The position numbers were made by a program, and so were the translations under genes. DNA of 64,000 nucleotides from Pyrocephalus nanus (Eukaryota > Chordata > Aves > Passeriformes > Tyrannidae), in contig CM076280.1 of assembly GCA_038380795.1 (NCBI GenBank), forward strand, positions 9,349,501 to 9,413,500, in the 5' to 3' direction. Below the pieces are notes generated by a model, which worked only from the letters and a program-made list of their open reading frames with translations, made no database searches and was not told the DNA's origin. Below, in pieces: positions 13,445-64,000 of this stretch; within the stretch, counting starts at the first letter, position 1; every line of letters starts with the position of its first letter.

Positions 13445-13494
13445 AAAAAAAAAAAATAATAAAAAAAGGAAAAGGGGGGAAGGGAAGGAAAGAT
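13445..13494 (+). repeat. A-rich then G/A purine tract
   Basis: About 50 nt, nearly all A and G: a poly-A stretch with an ataat interruption, then ggaaaaggggggaagggaag. No gene or retroposon tail could be assigned to it. Confidence 0.85.
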
Positions 13495-14803
13495 TGTTTT
13501 TCTTTCTTAAAAGGGAAAATTGAAAACCACTTTGCAGACATTTCTGCTAATTTTCTAAAGGTTATTCACTGGAAACAATGACTAATAAGCTTAAACCGAT
13601 GCTCAGTTTTAGGGTTACTTGTGTAGCATCTGAAAGGTGCCCAGATGTTACAGAGAATTTCTGCACAGAGGGGTGTGATAACCTGGAATTTGGTGAGGGA
13701 AGCTCCACACTGCTGTAAGCTGCTCCTTTCCCTCACAATCAGGCAGGTTGTGACCAGGTCCACATGGTCCTTGCAACCTTCTTTCCCAGTGGGTCTCTGC
13801 CAAAATGTGAACAGCACCTTCTTTAGTGAAATCAGTGGCCCATGTCCATGGAAGGCTGAGCTCCCCAGGACCCAGAGACACCCATGGCTGGACCATGCAG
13901 ACCAAGGCAGACTTGGTCCATCATTTCAGAAATAACCTTTGGTTTTCCATGAGGATGTTTGCCAATCTGGCCAGGCTCCATGTGGAGCTTCTGGTTCCTA
14001 TTACATCCCCAATTCATCCTCCCAGTTTTGCTGTAATGCTCCTGCTTTTCCCCCTGGTGCTTTAGCCATGTTTTTCTATTATTAAACAAGAAATTTTTCT
14101 CCCCCTAATTAAATATCAACTCTAACCATCCAAGTAGTAAAGTCTTATGTAACTGTCTGATTAAACTGGGTTTTGGTGTTATGGTTAAGCAGTGTGGTGG
14201 TTCTTCAGGAAAACACAGAGCAATTTCTGCTCTGACCTTCAGGCTGTAGCTGGAGCTTCGTTCTGTCTGCAGCGAGCGCCCCATTAACCAGCCTCAGTGC
14301 CTAATGAGCTCCCTCTGCACCTGGTTTTTAATAAGCCACTGCAACCCCCCTCCCTCTTGGCTCTTTTCTTGGATTATCAGATGCATTTCTTATCTCTTTC
14401 TGTGTCTGTCACACTGTTGCGGGTGGAAAATCGAGGTGGGGCAAGATGTAGAAGTGGGGGGGTGATGTCTTTTATGAGGCCAACTGATGGTGTGGGACAA
14501 GCAGAGAAGTTTTGAGGCAGATAAAAAGCTTTTTAGACAGGACAGCGTAACTCTGGAGTCCTGTAGGACTCCACCTGCACAGGACCAGGTGGAAAGGAGT
14601 TGTTTTTTACTACCCTCAGCTGATTTGGGGTGTGTAGAGCCCTTTTCTCTTCTTTTTCCCCCCGCACTCACCTCACAAGGGGCTGGGGGTGCTGTCATGC
14701 TGTAAGGCATGAGGGTAACCCCTCTGCAGATGTGCTTATTTTTTGGGGAGCTGCATTTGGGACCGGGGATGAAGCACAGCAGCTTCACACCTCATGGAGC
14801 AGC

Positions 14804-14847
14804 CAGAGATAAGTGGCTTCTTAAATCAGAGATAAGTGGCTTCTTAA
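14804..14847 (+). repeat. Two-copy tandem repeat, 23-bp period
   Basis: The 21-mer starting cagagataagtggcttctta occurs twice exactly, at 14804-14824 and 14827-14847. It lies about 190 nt upstream of exon 5. Confidence 0.95.
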
Positions 14848-15036
14848 CCCAGCCCTGAACACAGAGGGTTTTCACCTGGCTCACCTCAGAGGACGTGCCT
14901 GTGTCAGGGGGGTGACTCTGCCAAGTGTTTTGCTTTTGATTTCTTGGTGTTGCTCATGCCTGTGACTTGTAGCATTATGCTGGTGGCTCCATGTGCACCA
15001 TCCATTCCCTGACCTTCTGCCCTCCCTTCCCTGCAG

Positions 15037-63862
<48,826 letters not shown>

Positions 63863-64000
63863 GTAAGTAACTCACTTTCTAAAGCATCCAAAGAAATCCA
63901 AAGCCTTTCCCACCCAGCTGTGACTGCCTGTGCCAGCTCAGGCAGAGCTGCCTGCCTGACAAGTGGTGACATATCCAATAAAAGGCTTCATGGAGATGTC

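Larger units (their letters stand above)
1..15036 (+). other. Intron upstream of exon 5 (3' part, at least 15 kb)
   Basis: I saw no credible coding exon. The remaining TSPN residues expected upstream (for example the ILDEEVFE end of exon 4) were not recognised. The intron holds two CR1 fragments, the 9671/10994 repeat pair, a CTTT-rich pyrimidine tract, G12 at 5889-5900, A17 at 4878-4894, T15 at 10459-10473, a CpG-dense patch near 1832-1877 and a conserved-looking AT-rich stretch near 11800-11970. The final 30 nt form a normal pyrimidine tract and ctgcag acceptor. Confidence 0.8.

Overview
The window is vertebrate nuclear DNA, most likely from a bird. It holds 32 consecutive plus-strand exons of one fibrillar collagen gene. 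The decoded protein matches the alpha-1 chain of type V procollagen (COL5A1) better than the paralogue COL11A1, judged against remembered family sequence rather than an alignment. Avian origin is inferred from at least eight fragments of CR1 LINE retroposon 3' ends, the dominant interspersed repeat of bird genomes, and from the absence of mammalian Alu, B1 or L1 sequence.

Layout. Positions 1-15036 are the 3' part of a long intron. Exons 5-8 (15037-21885) encode the end of the laminin-G/TSPN domain and the acidic, tyrosine-rich variable region of the N-propeptide. Exons 9-12 (22183-32697) encode the short COL2 triple helix of the N-propeptide. Exon 13 and the start of exon 14 (34459-37322) encode the NC2 hinge and N-telopeptide. 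Exons 14-36 (37266-63862) encode 136 uninterrupted Gly-X-Y triplets, 408 residues, of the main triple helix. Exon numbers assume four upstream exons as in human COL5A1. The gene is open at both ends: the signal peptide and most of TSPN lie upstream, and the rest of the helix and the C-propeptide lie downstream.

All 32 exons are phase 0 at both ends, have GT donors and AG acceptors, and together encode 748 codons (2244 nt, about 3.5% of the window). Helix exons are 45, 54 or 108 bp, the fibrillar collagen pattern. No frameshift, stop codon or missing glycine was seen, so the gene looks intact.

The remaining 96% is intronic: CR1 fragments, microsatellites, long A/T runs, a 19-bp minisatellite, a diverged pair of about 190-bp direct repeats, and a few CpG-dense or homeodomain-motif-rich patches that could be regulatory. 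I found no RNA gene, CRISPR array, second protein-coding gene or undescribed system. The points most worth checking are a possible in-frame alternative donor in the variable region, repeats crowding particular splice acceptors, the conserved heparin-binding cluster in exons 33-34, and the candidate intronic regulatory patches.
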